The position numbers and the translations under genes were made by a program. From positions 1 to 12,048 of the forward strand of contig CAMCJO010000029.1 in the NCBI GenBank assembly GCA_945875135.1: a DNA stretch of 12,048 nt, given 5' to 3'. Below, piece after piece: positions 1 through 6,132 of this stretch. The notes beneath the pieces are model-generated. The model was not told the origin of the DNA, did no database searches, and worked only from the letters and a program-made list of their open reading frames with translations. This DNA comes from an uncultured Porphyromonas sp. GTDB lineage: Bacteria > Bacteroidota > Bacteroidia > Bacteroidales > Porphyromonadaceae. Every line of letters begins with the position of its first letter. Positions within the stretch are counted from its first letter, which is position 1.

Positions 1-13
1 TTCAGCACGATAC

Positions 14-49
14 AAAAAGAGCTGTACCTCGTTGACGAAGTACAGCTCT
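14..49 (-). terminator. Intrinsic terminator downstream of porW
   Basis: A perfect 10-bp inverted repeat (AGAGCTGTAC at 18-27, its complement at 40-49) encloses a 12-nt loop. Read on the minus strand, the hairpin is followed directly by a run of T (complement of the A run at 14-18). It lies about 50 nt beyond the porW stop codon and is oriented to end that transcript. The plus strand has no T run after the stem, so it should act in one direction only. Confidence 0.8.
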
Positions 50-97
50 AGCCTATTGTTAAGGTGTGACCTTACTGTGGTGTCACAGCAGGGGCGG

Positions 98-3000
98 TTA
101 GCGACGCTGCTTCTGCTGCTCTTTTTGCTGCGCCTCTCGCTCTTTGAGCTTACGACGACGCTCCTCCTCGAGTGCTTTGAGACGCTTCTGACGCTCTTTC
201 TCCTGCTGGCGTAGCTGCTCCTTGCGTGCTTTCTCCTGAGCACGACGCTCTGCCTCCACACGCTTGATCTGCTCTTGACGCAGTTGCTCCTGGCGGCGCT
301 GCTCTTCACGGCGAGCCTTGAGCTCGGCATCGCGCTGGCGCTGACGCTCCTTGAGTTGCTCCTCACGCTCACGCTTCGCCTGACGCTCTTGCGCTTTGCG
401 CTCGCGCTCCATCTGCTTTAAGTCTTCAGGAGTCACTTGTCGTGCCTTTTGGATCGTGGTGCGTTGATCCTGTACAGGCATCGTCTCCTCAGGCTTTTGC
501 AGTAAGCTGTCCAGCTGCAGCTCCACCGCAGGCAGAGCGATCTGCGAGCGATCTATCTCGAAGGTGATCGGCTTATCGACGGCAGGCATGGCGGGCGAAG
601 CAACCGTGTCGTTCTTCACGGGCTTCTCTTCTTGCAAACCTGTGAGGAGCAGCCAGCGGTCTATGAGATAGTGCGCTGCGGGGTAAAGTTCGAGCAAGCT
701 ATCAGCCACGAAGGTCATATAGTCACCGATGCTCTTGGCACCCGTAGCGACCTGACGGTAGTTGTCGTCGGTCATGACGAGGAGCAACGCCGAACTGTCC
801 AAAGCGGAGAGATAGCCCTCAGGACTATAAGCCCGAGTTACGTACTGCCATGCGACAGTAGCCGAAGGGAGGTCGCTGATGGTCAGGAGGGTCTCATGCT
901 CCGAGGGTGCGAAGGCTACGGGGAGGATGTAGTCGGTGAACTGAGCGTAGTTGAAGCTCTCGACGGCAAAGCGCAGAGAGCGCTCCAGAGCGTCACCTCG
1001 CTGTGGCACGATAAGCAGAGCCTGGTACTTGTCGCTACGCTTTCCAATGGTAAAAGGTTGCTCCGCCAATGTCCCCGCGACGCTATCCTGCGAAGCAAGG
1101 CGCAGATCCCAAGCCATGCCTTGGTAGCCACCCTGAGCGATGTGCGCTCCACGCAACAGACGCTGGAGCATCTCCTGAGCTAGGACGGCGACCGCCTCTT
1201 TAGGATAAGATGTGGTGAGCGACTCAAGCCCCTTTCTAAAGGCGGCTTCGTCACCCTGCAAGACATAGCTAAGCGCATTGACAAAGGCAAACTGCGGCAA
1301 GGTCTCGGAGAGCGGATAGGACTCCGCCGTCTCACGATACAGTCGCTGCACCTCTCGTGACCTGCCCGCTAAATAAGCGTTGAAAGCTTGGTCATAGAGT
1401 CGCTCATCAGCCCCGATGTTGGCGCGTAGCTTGGCTATGTAGTTAGGATCTTGTAGTGTGACGGCAAGTGGGTCTTCGGGCAGCTCGGCGAGCAACTTAC
1501 GTCGCCACGGCTCGGCTAGGTCTGCCCGCTCTAGTCGCTGATAGAGCATGTAGAGCGTGTAGTATATGGAGGCTCTGTCGGCGTACTCGGGGTAGCGTCT
1601 GAGCAGGTCTTCGTAGCTCTTGACCGCCTCTTCGAAGCGCTCCATCTGCTCATTGAAAGCTTTGCCCATACCGACCAGCGCCGTCTGGATAATCTCATCC
1701 GAAGCGGCGATCTGCTCGGGCGTGGTGGGGAGCTTGGAGAGGTAATACTCCCTCTGGAGGGGATCTTGGTCTGCGGGCAAACTATCGGTAGACGAGGTGA
1801 GACTATCCGTAGGAGATGCCACCGAAGACAATGAGTCTGCGGGCACTTCGCCAGTCTCACCCATCTGAGCTGTGGGGTCACTCGCATCAAAGGAGATCTG
1901 CTTATTACGTCTCCGCCAGTCGTCCGCCAGTGGACGCTTGCCCCACTTGCGCTCGAAGAGGTCCTTACCCTGGGCCACCAGCGTAGGATTGTAGAAGTAG
2001 CTCTTGCCATTGCCACCACCCGCCATCGGGGGAGGCGTGCCGAGACCGCCAGGGCGACCGCCGCCAGGCATATTGATGTCGGCCTGCTGGTTGAGTGCTT
2101 CGTTTTGCCCCTGCTGCTCAGCGAGTAGCTCCTGCTTGCGAGCCTCATCCTGCGCCTTCTTATAGGCGGTGATGAGACTATCCGCATAGGCCAACCGCTC
2201 TGCCTCTGGGAGCGCAGCGATGCGTCGCAAGCTGTCCTGCTCGTAGACCTGCTGCGCAAAGGATACTAGCTGGTCTAGATCTGCCGAGAGCTTGGTCACC
2301 GCCTCGTAGCGTGGGTGGCTTTTCTCAATAACACCCGCTGCGCCTGCGTACGCTTCCTGTGCCTTGAGGTAGTTGTTTTGCGCTAAGTAAATGTCGCCTA
2401 AGTGAAGCTGACAAAGCATATAGTCGAAGCTGCGCTGCGTGCTCTGCGCCACGCCATGCATGAAGGCGGTGACGGCATGCGTCGTGTCGGGGATCGCCAG
2501 GTAAAGGCGTCCCTGCGTGAGATATATCTGATCGACGAGCTCTTTGTTCTTATCTCTATGTGCCAAACGCTCTAGACGCTGGATGACTCGCTGCGGATTG
2601 CCCTGCGCCTCGATCTCTAGGCGGCGCATCGTAGCGGCAAACTCCAGCGGATAAGGTGGTGCCAGACGTATCACCCGCCCGAAAGCTTGTGAGGCATCGC
2701 TCCACCGACCTTCATTGCTGTAGAGCTGCCCCAAGAGGTAGTAGAGCCTGGCTCGCTGAGCTTTGATAGGCTTGCGGTCAATTGTCTGCTGCAGGTAAGA
2801 GATGGCTGAGAGCGTGTCGCCCAGCTTGAGAGCTAGCTCGGTCTCCGCTAGCGGATAGACCTTGCTACGACTTTTGTAGATGCCATCTTCGGGTAGGTTG
2901 CTCAGTATCTCGTTCGCCTCGCCTACCCAGCCTAGAGCAAGGTAGCAGCGAGCCTGCCAGATGCGCGCTTCATCCCGCACCTTATCCTCCGTGCTGTAGA

Positions 3001-3547
3001 GCCTCGTCATATAGGAGAAGGTCGCCAGCGCCTCCATGAAGTGACCTCCGTAAAACTGCGCCTCCCCGACCATCATCCAGGCATTGTGCAGGAAGGGGTT
3101 GTACTCCATCTTGTTGTAGAAAGCCTTCTTCTTCGGATTGCGCAGGAGGTCTTCTCGCGAAATCTTCGGCTTCGTACGAATTGAGTGTTCACGGATCGCC
3201 TTTTGTCCCTTTTCGATCGCTTTGCCTAGCGAACCGCCCACTTCTGCCTCCTCTGACGACTCTGCCCCGGCTGTGCGTGTGATAGGCTCGGGCACCAGCA
3301 GCTCGGTGTAGCTCTCCGATAGGTCGTGGTAGAGAGACTTGTACCCCTCGTTAAAGGCGAGCTGACCATTGTGATAGACGTTGTAGCGTGTGGTCAGATT
3401 GTGGTAAAAGCGCGAAGCACTATCATTGCGCTTGGTACTACAGCCCACGGAACTGCCCAAGACGCACAGCAAAGCTACCACTACGCCTAGACAATGCTTA
3501 GTGCGCAGTGGTAGCTTACCACGATAAGATCTGTCTCTGTCTGCCAC
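98..3547 (-). CDS. porW: PorW/SprE-family lipoprotein of the type IX secretion system (TPR protein)
   Basis: The 1149-residue product begins with a lipoprotein signal: basic N-region, hydrophobic stretch at about 19-34, and a lipobox ending at Cys36 (SVGC). The start codon is GTG; an in-frame TAA lies a few codons upstream and no ATG fits better. After the Cys comes the FYHNLTTRYNVYHNG segment typical of SprE/PorW. TPR-like helical repeats follow at about 150-420 and 625-700, separated by a Gly/Pro-rich linker near 489-512 and the family-type segment SYFYNPTLVAQGKDLFERKWG. In this family PorW/SprE is an outer-membrane lipoprotein facing the periplasm. It is needed for type IX secretion, and in gliding flavobacteria for motility. 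Residues 1043-1149 are almost purely K/R/E/Q and should form a long charged helix. The gene has its own -7 element upstream and a terminator downstream. Family call is firm; the tail's role is unknown. Confidence 0.88.
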   Translation of the reverse strand: MADRDRSYRGKLPLRTKHCLGVVVALLCVLGSSVGCSTKRNDSASRFYHNLTTRYNVYHNGQLAFNEGYKSLYHDLSESYTELLVPEPITRTAGAESSEEAEVGGSLGKAIEKGQKAIREHSIRTKPKISREDLLRNPKKKAFYNKMEYNPFLHNAWMMVGEAQFYGGHFMEALATFSYMTRLYSTEDKVRDEARIWQARCYLALGWVGEANEILSNLPEDGIYKSRSKVYPLAETELALKLGDTLSAISYLQQTIDRKPIKAQRARLYYLLGQLYSNEGRWSDASQAFGRVIRLAPPYPLEFAATMRRLEIEAQGNPQRVIQRLERLAHRDKNKELVDQIYLTQGRLYLAIPDTTHAVTAFMHGVAQSTQRSFDYMLCQLHLGDIYLAQNNYLKAQEAYAGAAGVIEKSHPRYEAVTKLSADLDQLVSFAQQVYEQDSLRRIAALPEAERLAYADSLITAYKKAQDEARKQELLAEQQGQNEALNQQADINMPGGGRPGGLGTPPPMAGGGNGKSYFYNPTLVAQGKDLFERKWGKRPLADDWRRRNKQISFDASDPTAQMGETGEVPADSLSSVASPTDSLTSSTDSLPADQDPLQREYYLSKLPTTPEQIAASDEIIQTALVGMGKAFNEQMERFEEAVKSYEDLLRRYPEYADRASIYYTLYMLYQRLERADLAEPWRRKLLAELPEDPLAVTLQDPNYIAKLRANIGADERLYDQAFNAYLAGRSREVQRLYRETAESYPLSETLPQFAFVNALSYVLQGDEAAFRKGLESLTTSYPKEAVAVLAQEMLQRLLRGAHIAQGGYQGMAWDLRLASQDSVAGTLAEQPFTIGKRSDKYQALLIVPQRGDALERSLRFAVESFNYAQFTDYILPVAFAPSEHETLLTISDLPSATVAWQYVTRAYSPEGYLSALDSSALLLVMTDDNYRQVATGAKSIGDYMTFVADSLLELYPAAHYLIDRWLLLTGLQEEKPVKNDTVASPAMPAVDKPITFEIDRSQIALPAVELQLDSLLQKPEETMPVQDQRTTIQKARQVTPEDLKQMERERKAQERQAKREREEQLKERQRQRDAELKARREEQRRQEQLRQEQIKRVEAERRAQEKARKEQLRQQEKERQKRLKALEEERRRKLKEREAQQKEQQKQRR

Positions 3548-3606
3548 GCTTACAATTAAGTCTTAATCCTTGGGGGGCGTATCTATGCTACAATCCCCTA
3601 CTCTCA

Positions 3607-3614
3607 CAAACGTA
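3607..3614 (-). promoter_or_regulatory. Candidate Bacteroidetes -7 element for porW
   Basis: On the minus strand this reads TACGTTTG, an exact match to the Bacteroidetes primary-sigma -7 consensus TAnnTTTG. Transcription would start near 3600 and give a leader of about 50 nt before the GTG start. I see no TTTG-like -33 element at the usual 19-21 nt spacing, so this is suggestive only. Confidence 0.45.
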
Positions 3615-3643
3615 CCAGACCTTATATATATTGTACTATGCGC

Positions 3644-4132
3644 CTACCATGCGACCAACTGCAAGATCTCAGGCGGGAGCAAGATGCCACGCATCGAGAG
3701 ACTCTTGAGCCACCCCTCATGGTCAGTCTCGAGGAGCGTCTCGGCCACTTCGCGGAGCATCGCTAGCTCCGCATCGGTGTAGCTCTCTATAGGGCGGTGC
3801 GCCAAGACGTCCAGCTCCTCATCATCGTAGTAAACGATCCGAGGGGCGCGTCTTATCGCTCTCTCAGCCTCGGAGCAAGAGTCCGTACAGCTAGCACAAG
3901 CGGACGCATCATCAGCACAGCGACTCGTAGCCGATTCGCCAGAGAGTGACTCTCTCAGTTCACGCTCCACCTCACCAAGGGCAGAGCCTATGGCTGATTC
4001 TCCAGTCGTCTGCGAGCTTTGCTGTGAAGCGTCCTCCGCGCCACGAGCCTTCTGTCGCTCCGACCAGCGGACGAGCAGATGCACGATCAGTCCTATCGCT
4101 ATGGATAGAAAAAAGATCTCTAGAGCCTCCAT
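3644..4132 (-). CDS. Membrane-anchored hypothetical protein, Cys cluster plus conserved C-terminal domain
   Basis: I do not recognise a named family for this 162-residue protein. Residues about 4-22 form one hydrophobic helix followed by basic residues (VRWSERQKAR), which predicts a single N-terminal anchor with the rest in the cytoplasm. Residues 30-95 are a polar, low-complexity linker carrying four cysteines (C72, C79, C82, C86; spacing CX6CX2CX3C). Residues about 97-156 look like a compact acidic domain (IVYYDDEELDVL, then SYTDAELAMLREV, then WLKSLSMRGILLPPE). From memory, similar C-terminal domains occur in small Bacteroidales hypothetical proteins. The ATG lies 19 nt after the rpiB stop, so co-transcription with rpiB and pdaD is likely. 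The coding call is secure; function is unknown. Confidence 0.75.
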   Translation of the reverse strand: MEALEIFFLSIAIGLIVHLLVRWSERQKARGAEDASQQSSQTTGESAIGSALGEVERELRESLSGESATSRCADDASACASCTDSCSEAERAIRRAPRIVYYDDEELDVLAHRPIESYTDAELAMLREVAETLLETDHEGWLKSLSMRGILLPPEILQLVAW

Positions 4133-4151
4133 AGCTCAGCGTCAGAAGCCC

Positions 4152-4589
4152 CTAGCAGGTAGGTAGCACCATCTTGTCGATCCGCTCCTTGTGACGACCA
4201 CCCTCAAAGGGGGTATCAAGGAACGCATGCAGACAGCACTCAGCCTCCGCAGTCTCTATGAAGCGTGCCGGCATGACCAGCACATTAGCGTCATTATGCG
4301 CCCGGATGAGCTTAGCTATATCCTCGTTCCAAGCGAGCCCTGCACGGATGACGTTATACTTATTAAGCGTCATAGCCATGCCATTGCCCGTGCCGCAGAT
4401 AGCGATACCACGATCTACCGTACCCATCTGTACCGCAAAGGCAAGCTGATGCGCATAGTCTGGATAGTCACAGCGCTCCTCCGAATGAGTACCGTAGTCG
4501 ACACACTCGATCTGCATGGCGGCGAGCCACTCCTTGACCTGCTCTTTGAGCTGATAACCGGCGTGGTCTGAGCAAATACCTAGTTTCAT
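4152..4589 (-). CDS. rpiB: Ribose-5-phosphate isomerase B
   Basis: The 145-residue product has the full RpiB/LacAB layout and usual length. It starts with the SDHAG motif at 7-11, followed by DYG at 31-33 and DYPDYA at 41-46. The phosphate/active-site loop GIAICGTGNGM carries Cys65, and HNDANV follows with His98. These two residues correspond to the catalytic Cys and His of E. coli RpiB. The enzyme interconverts ribose 5-phosphate and ribulose 5-phosphate in the non-oxidative pentose phosphate pathway in the cytoplasm. The loop reads CGTGNGM rather than the commoner CGTGIGM, a conservative variation. The gene sits 26 nt after pdaD and 19 nt before the small membrane protein gene, as expected for one transcript. 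Allose-6-phosphate or related sugar-phosphate isomerisation is the main alternative. Confidence 0.95.
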   Translation of the reverse strand: MKLGICSDHAGYQLKEQVKEWLAAMQIECVDYGTHSEERCDYPDYAHQLAFAVQMGTVDRGIAICGTGNGMAMTLNKYNVIRAGLAWNEDIAKLIRAHNDANVLVMPARFIETAEAECCLHAFLDTPFEGGRHKERIDKMVLPTC

Positions 4590-4615
4590 AAGACTATTTC
4601 TCTATATCGTTGCGA

Positions 4616-5170
4616 TTAAGCCTCATCCTTCATAGGAGACTCAGGGAGCACGAAGTCTACGAAGCAAAGGCCTGCCAGTGCCGTACCGTAGCGCTTAGTC
4701 ACCGTGATACCCTCCGTAATGAAGTTGAGCTCACCGAGGTAGTACTGGCTGTATGTGTTCTGGTGCAGATCGTTGATGACACGTATCAGACGCGACTCCA
4801 GCTCCTCGATACGATAGCGACCGCTCACCTCGCAGACGAGGCCACCAGCCTTCTCGTCGAAGTTCTCATCCTTGTACATCCAGGCGTAGACGACACCGGC
4901 GCTGACGAACTCATCTTGGATACCGTGCGAGACAGACATGATCGTCTTGAGCTCTGAGCCAAAGGGAGGCATATCCACCTCATCGGCTGATACGAGCCGA
5001 GCCGTTGCGGGGAGGACGGAGGAGTAGACCATTATATTATAGTCAGCGATGCCCGCATCGTAGAGTGCCATGTGGTAGGAGCCTGCATGCTTCTCTAGGT
5101 CAGACTCACCGCTACCTTTTGTCGTAAAGAATGTATTGGGGATCAAGTTCCCGTAGTACTTGTTGCTCAT
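4616..5170 (-). CDS. pdaD: Pyruvoyl-dependent arginine decarboxylase
   Basis: The 184-residue product matches the PvlArgDC family in length and motifs. The proenzyme is expected to cleave itself between Ser50 and Ser51 in VYSSVLP, turning Ser51 into the pyruvoyl cofactor. Asn45, five residues before the cleavage site, has the spacing of the conserved Asn in the archaeal enzyme. Glu114 in GGLVCEVSG is the likely catalytic acid. The reaction converts arginine to agmatine and CO2 and usually feeds putrescine/spermidine synthesis. It can also consume protons for acid resistance when paired with an arginine/agmatine antiporter. No antiporter or agmatine-processing gene lies in the window, so a biosynthetic role seems likelier; this is inference. 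The ATG start is 39-44 nt below a -7 element, and rpiB follows after 26 nt. Confidence 0.9.
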   Translation of the reverse strand: MSNKYYGNLIPNTFFTTKGSGESDLEKHAGSYHMALYDAGIADYNIMVYSSVLPATARLVSADEVDMPPFGSELKTIMSVSHGIQDEFVSAGVVYAWMYKDENFDEKAGGLVCEVSGRYRIEELESRLIRVINDLHQNTYSQYYLGELNFITEGITVTKRYGTALAGLCFVDFVLPESPMKDEA

Positions 5171-5213
5171 CGTGATAGTTATTTATGAGTTAGGGAATAT
5201 CTAATTTGCGTGG

Positions 5214-5221
5214 CAAATATA
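5214..5221 (-). promoter_or_regulatory. Candidate -7 element for the pdaD-rpiB operon
   Basis: The minus strand reads TATATTTG, matching TAnnTTTG, within TTTCGTATATTTGCC. The predicted start of transcription near 5209 gives a leader of about 40 nt. The same TTCG-TAnnTTTGC context recurs before the DUF488 gene. No clear -33 element is visible. Confidence 0.5.
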
Positions 5222-5268
5222 CGAAAGTAAGAGGACATAGCCAGGATTGGCGCATTACGTAGATTCAA

Positions 5269-5640
5269 CTAAGGATGCATCTGTTCTGCCAACCATTCTT
5301 TCAAAACGACAGCATGATTATATTTCTCGTTTTTTGCGCCATACAGCAGGGTCACGTTATGATCGTGCAACTCCTGCGCACACAAATCTTTAAACTCCTG
5401 TGACGCTGAGTTCTCGGACAATTCCTGTCTGTATCTCTGTTTAAACTCATCATATCTTTCAGGAGTGTGGGAAAACCATCTTCGAAGTTCATCTGATGGT
5501 GCGATCTCCTTAGCCCATAAATCAATTTCAGCTTTTTCCTTTTTCATCCCTCGTGGCCATAGTTTGTCCACAAGAACACGAAAACCATCTGCTTCAACTG
5601 GAGTCTCATAGATTCGCTTATATCTCAATTCATTCATCAT
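5269..5640 (-). CDS. DUF488 family protein (YeaO-like)
   Basis: The 123-residue product shows the DUF488/YeaO pattern along its full length: RIYETPVEADGFRVLVDKLWPRG at about 9-31, then KEIAPSDELRRWFSHTPERYDEF, then VTLLYGAKNEKYNHAVVL near the C-terminus. It is a small cytoplasmic protein with no signal or membrane segment. The biochemical role of the family is not established, so I assign none. Two adjacent ATG codons could serve as start; the first is given. Base composition stands out: positions 5281-5640 hold 150 G+C in 360 bases (42%), against 34 in 60 in a sample of rpiB and 31 in 60 in the DUF438 gene. With the flanking inverted repeat, this suggests recent acquisition. It has its own -7 element, and no terminator is visible between it and pdaD. 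Confidence 0.88.
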   Translation of the reverse strand: MMNELRYKRIYETPVEADGFRVLVDKLWPRGMKKEKAEIDLWAKEIAPSDELRRWFSHTPERYDEFKQRYRQELSENSASQEFKDLCAQELHDHNVTLLYGAKNEKYNHAVVLKEWLAEQMHP

Positions 5641-5684
5641 GTCTTGTCGCCTTTAAGGTGAATTCATTCACTCGTGGTTAAGGG

Positions 5685-5692
5685 CAAATGTA
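5685..5692 (-). promoter_or_regulatory. Candidate -7 element for the DUF488 gene
   Basis: The minus strand reads TACATTTG (TAnnTTTG) inside ATTCGTACATTTGCC, almost the same as the site before pdaD. Predicted transcription start near 5680 leaves a leader of about 40 nt. No convincing -33 element is present. Confidence 0.45.
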
Positions 5693-5761
5693 CGAATAAG
5701 TCATCATAATACGGTGCTATAACCGCACTCAGCGACTCTTACATCTCCGCTGATTCCAGTT

Positions 5762-5887
5762 CCTCCCGAGGAAATCGGAAAGCTCCACGGAGCAAACGAA
5801 AATTCCCCACGGAGAGCCGAAATAAAAGTTCGGAAGAATGAAATGAAACTTCGGAAGAAGCAAATCAAAGTTCGGAAGAATTTATTT
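5762..5887. repeat. Six-unit 21-22-bp phased repeat array (left copy)
   Basis: CG-centred cores recur at 5767, 5788, 5810, 5831, 5852 and 5873, spaced 21, 22, 21, 21 and 21 bp. The cores read CCTCCCGAGG, CTCCACGGAG, CCCCACGGAG, GTTCGGAAG, CTTCGGAAG and GTTCGGAAG, followed by A-rich linkers. The last three form clear tandem 21-bp units (5825-5845, 5846-5866, 5867-5887). One unit (5837-5857, minus sense) is 20/21 identical to a unit at 11982-12002. The array is non-coding and lies between divergent genes. Confidence 0.8.
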
Positions 5888-5906
5888 GTTCCTCACTGGA
5901 TAATCT

Positions 5907-5987
5907 TCAATCTCCATCGAGGAATCGTTCGATTTCCTTGACAGCAGCATTGGCGAACTCATTCTGTATCATGCGCCACCCCTGCAT
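5907..5987 (-). pseudogene. Possible C-terminal remnant of a lost protein gene
   Basis: A minus-strand frame from ATG at 5987 to TGA at 5907 encodes 26 residues (MQGWRMIQNEFANAAVKEIE, then RFLDGD). Its composition resembles the amphipathic end of a real protein more than random translation. An in-frame TAG lies ten codons before the ATG, so nothing longer is open. I cannot name the parent family. It could equally be a chance frame. Confidence 0.25.
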
Positions 5988-6043
5988 TTGCTGATTGAAT
6001 CTACGCTACGGGATAGTATATCTTATTATCTGAGCAAAATATG

Positions 6044-6051
6044 TACCTTTG
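6044..6051 (+). promoter_or_regulatory. Candidate -7 element for the DUF438-DUF1858 operon
   Basis: TACCTTTG matches TAnnTTTG exactly, in the context ATGTACCTTTGTC. Transcription from about 6058 would leave a leader near 75 nt, the longest of the predicted leaders here. No TTTG -33 element is seen at the usual spacing. I found no riboswitch-like fold in the leader. Confidence 0.5.
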
Positions 6052-6132
6052 TCAGTGACCAGCTAGCCCTAAGAGATAGTCATAAACTCTTGGCTAGACT
6101 AATATAAATTCACTTTAAACAACCAGTGAAAT

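Larger units (their letters stand above)
5258..6005. repeat. 11-bp inverted repeats bounding a low-GC segment
   Basis: CGTAGATTCAA at 5258-5268 is repeated as its exact complement at 5995-6005, both pointing inward like terminal inverted repeats. The left copy ends exactly where the DUF488 stop codon begins; the right copy lies just beyond a possible gene remnant. Bases outside the copies (catta on the left, ctacg on the right) do not form a target duplication, and the match does not extend past 11 bp. Several such matches are expected by chance in a 12-kb window, so only the placement is suggestive. Confidence 0.3.
5641..6132. other. Gene-poor interval between divergent DUF488 and DUF438 genes
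   Basis: This stretch of nearly 500 bases has no complete gene I can support. From left to right it holds the DUF488 promoter-like site (5685-5692), a six-unit periodic array (5762-5887), a short minus-strand open frame that may be the end of a lost gene (5907-5987), the right copy of an 11-bp inverted repeat (5995-6005) and the DUF438 promoter-like site (6044-6051). I see nothing recognisable in 5693-5761 or 6059-6132 beyond leader sequence. Confidence 0.7.

Noticed and set aside
632..1183. 183-codon plus-strand open frame inside porW
   Set aside because: It is antisense to a well-supported protein, has no family motifs, and long antisense frames are common in GC-rich coding DNA.
1531..2259. 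242-codon minus-strand open frame overlapping porW
   Set aside because: It is a shifted frame of porW with R/S-rich composition typical of an out-of-frame reading.
3555..3567. ATTAAG-T-CTTAAT palindrome just upstream of porW
   Set aside because: Six-base AT-rich arms with a single-base centre are too weak for a terminator and too common to claim as an operator.
3508..3782. Short plus-strand frames across the porW upstream region
   Set aside because: They overlap the ends of two minus-strand genes, have no recognisable domain and lack a promoter-like site.
5171..5268. Terminator between the DUF488 gene and pdaD
   Set aside because: I found no stable inverted repeat followed by a T run, so read-through from the DUF488 gene into pdaD remains possible.
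5762..5887. CRISPR array
   Set aside because: The units are about 21 bp head to tail with drifting sequence. There are no conserved repeats separated by unique spacers and no cas genes.
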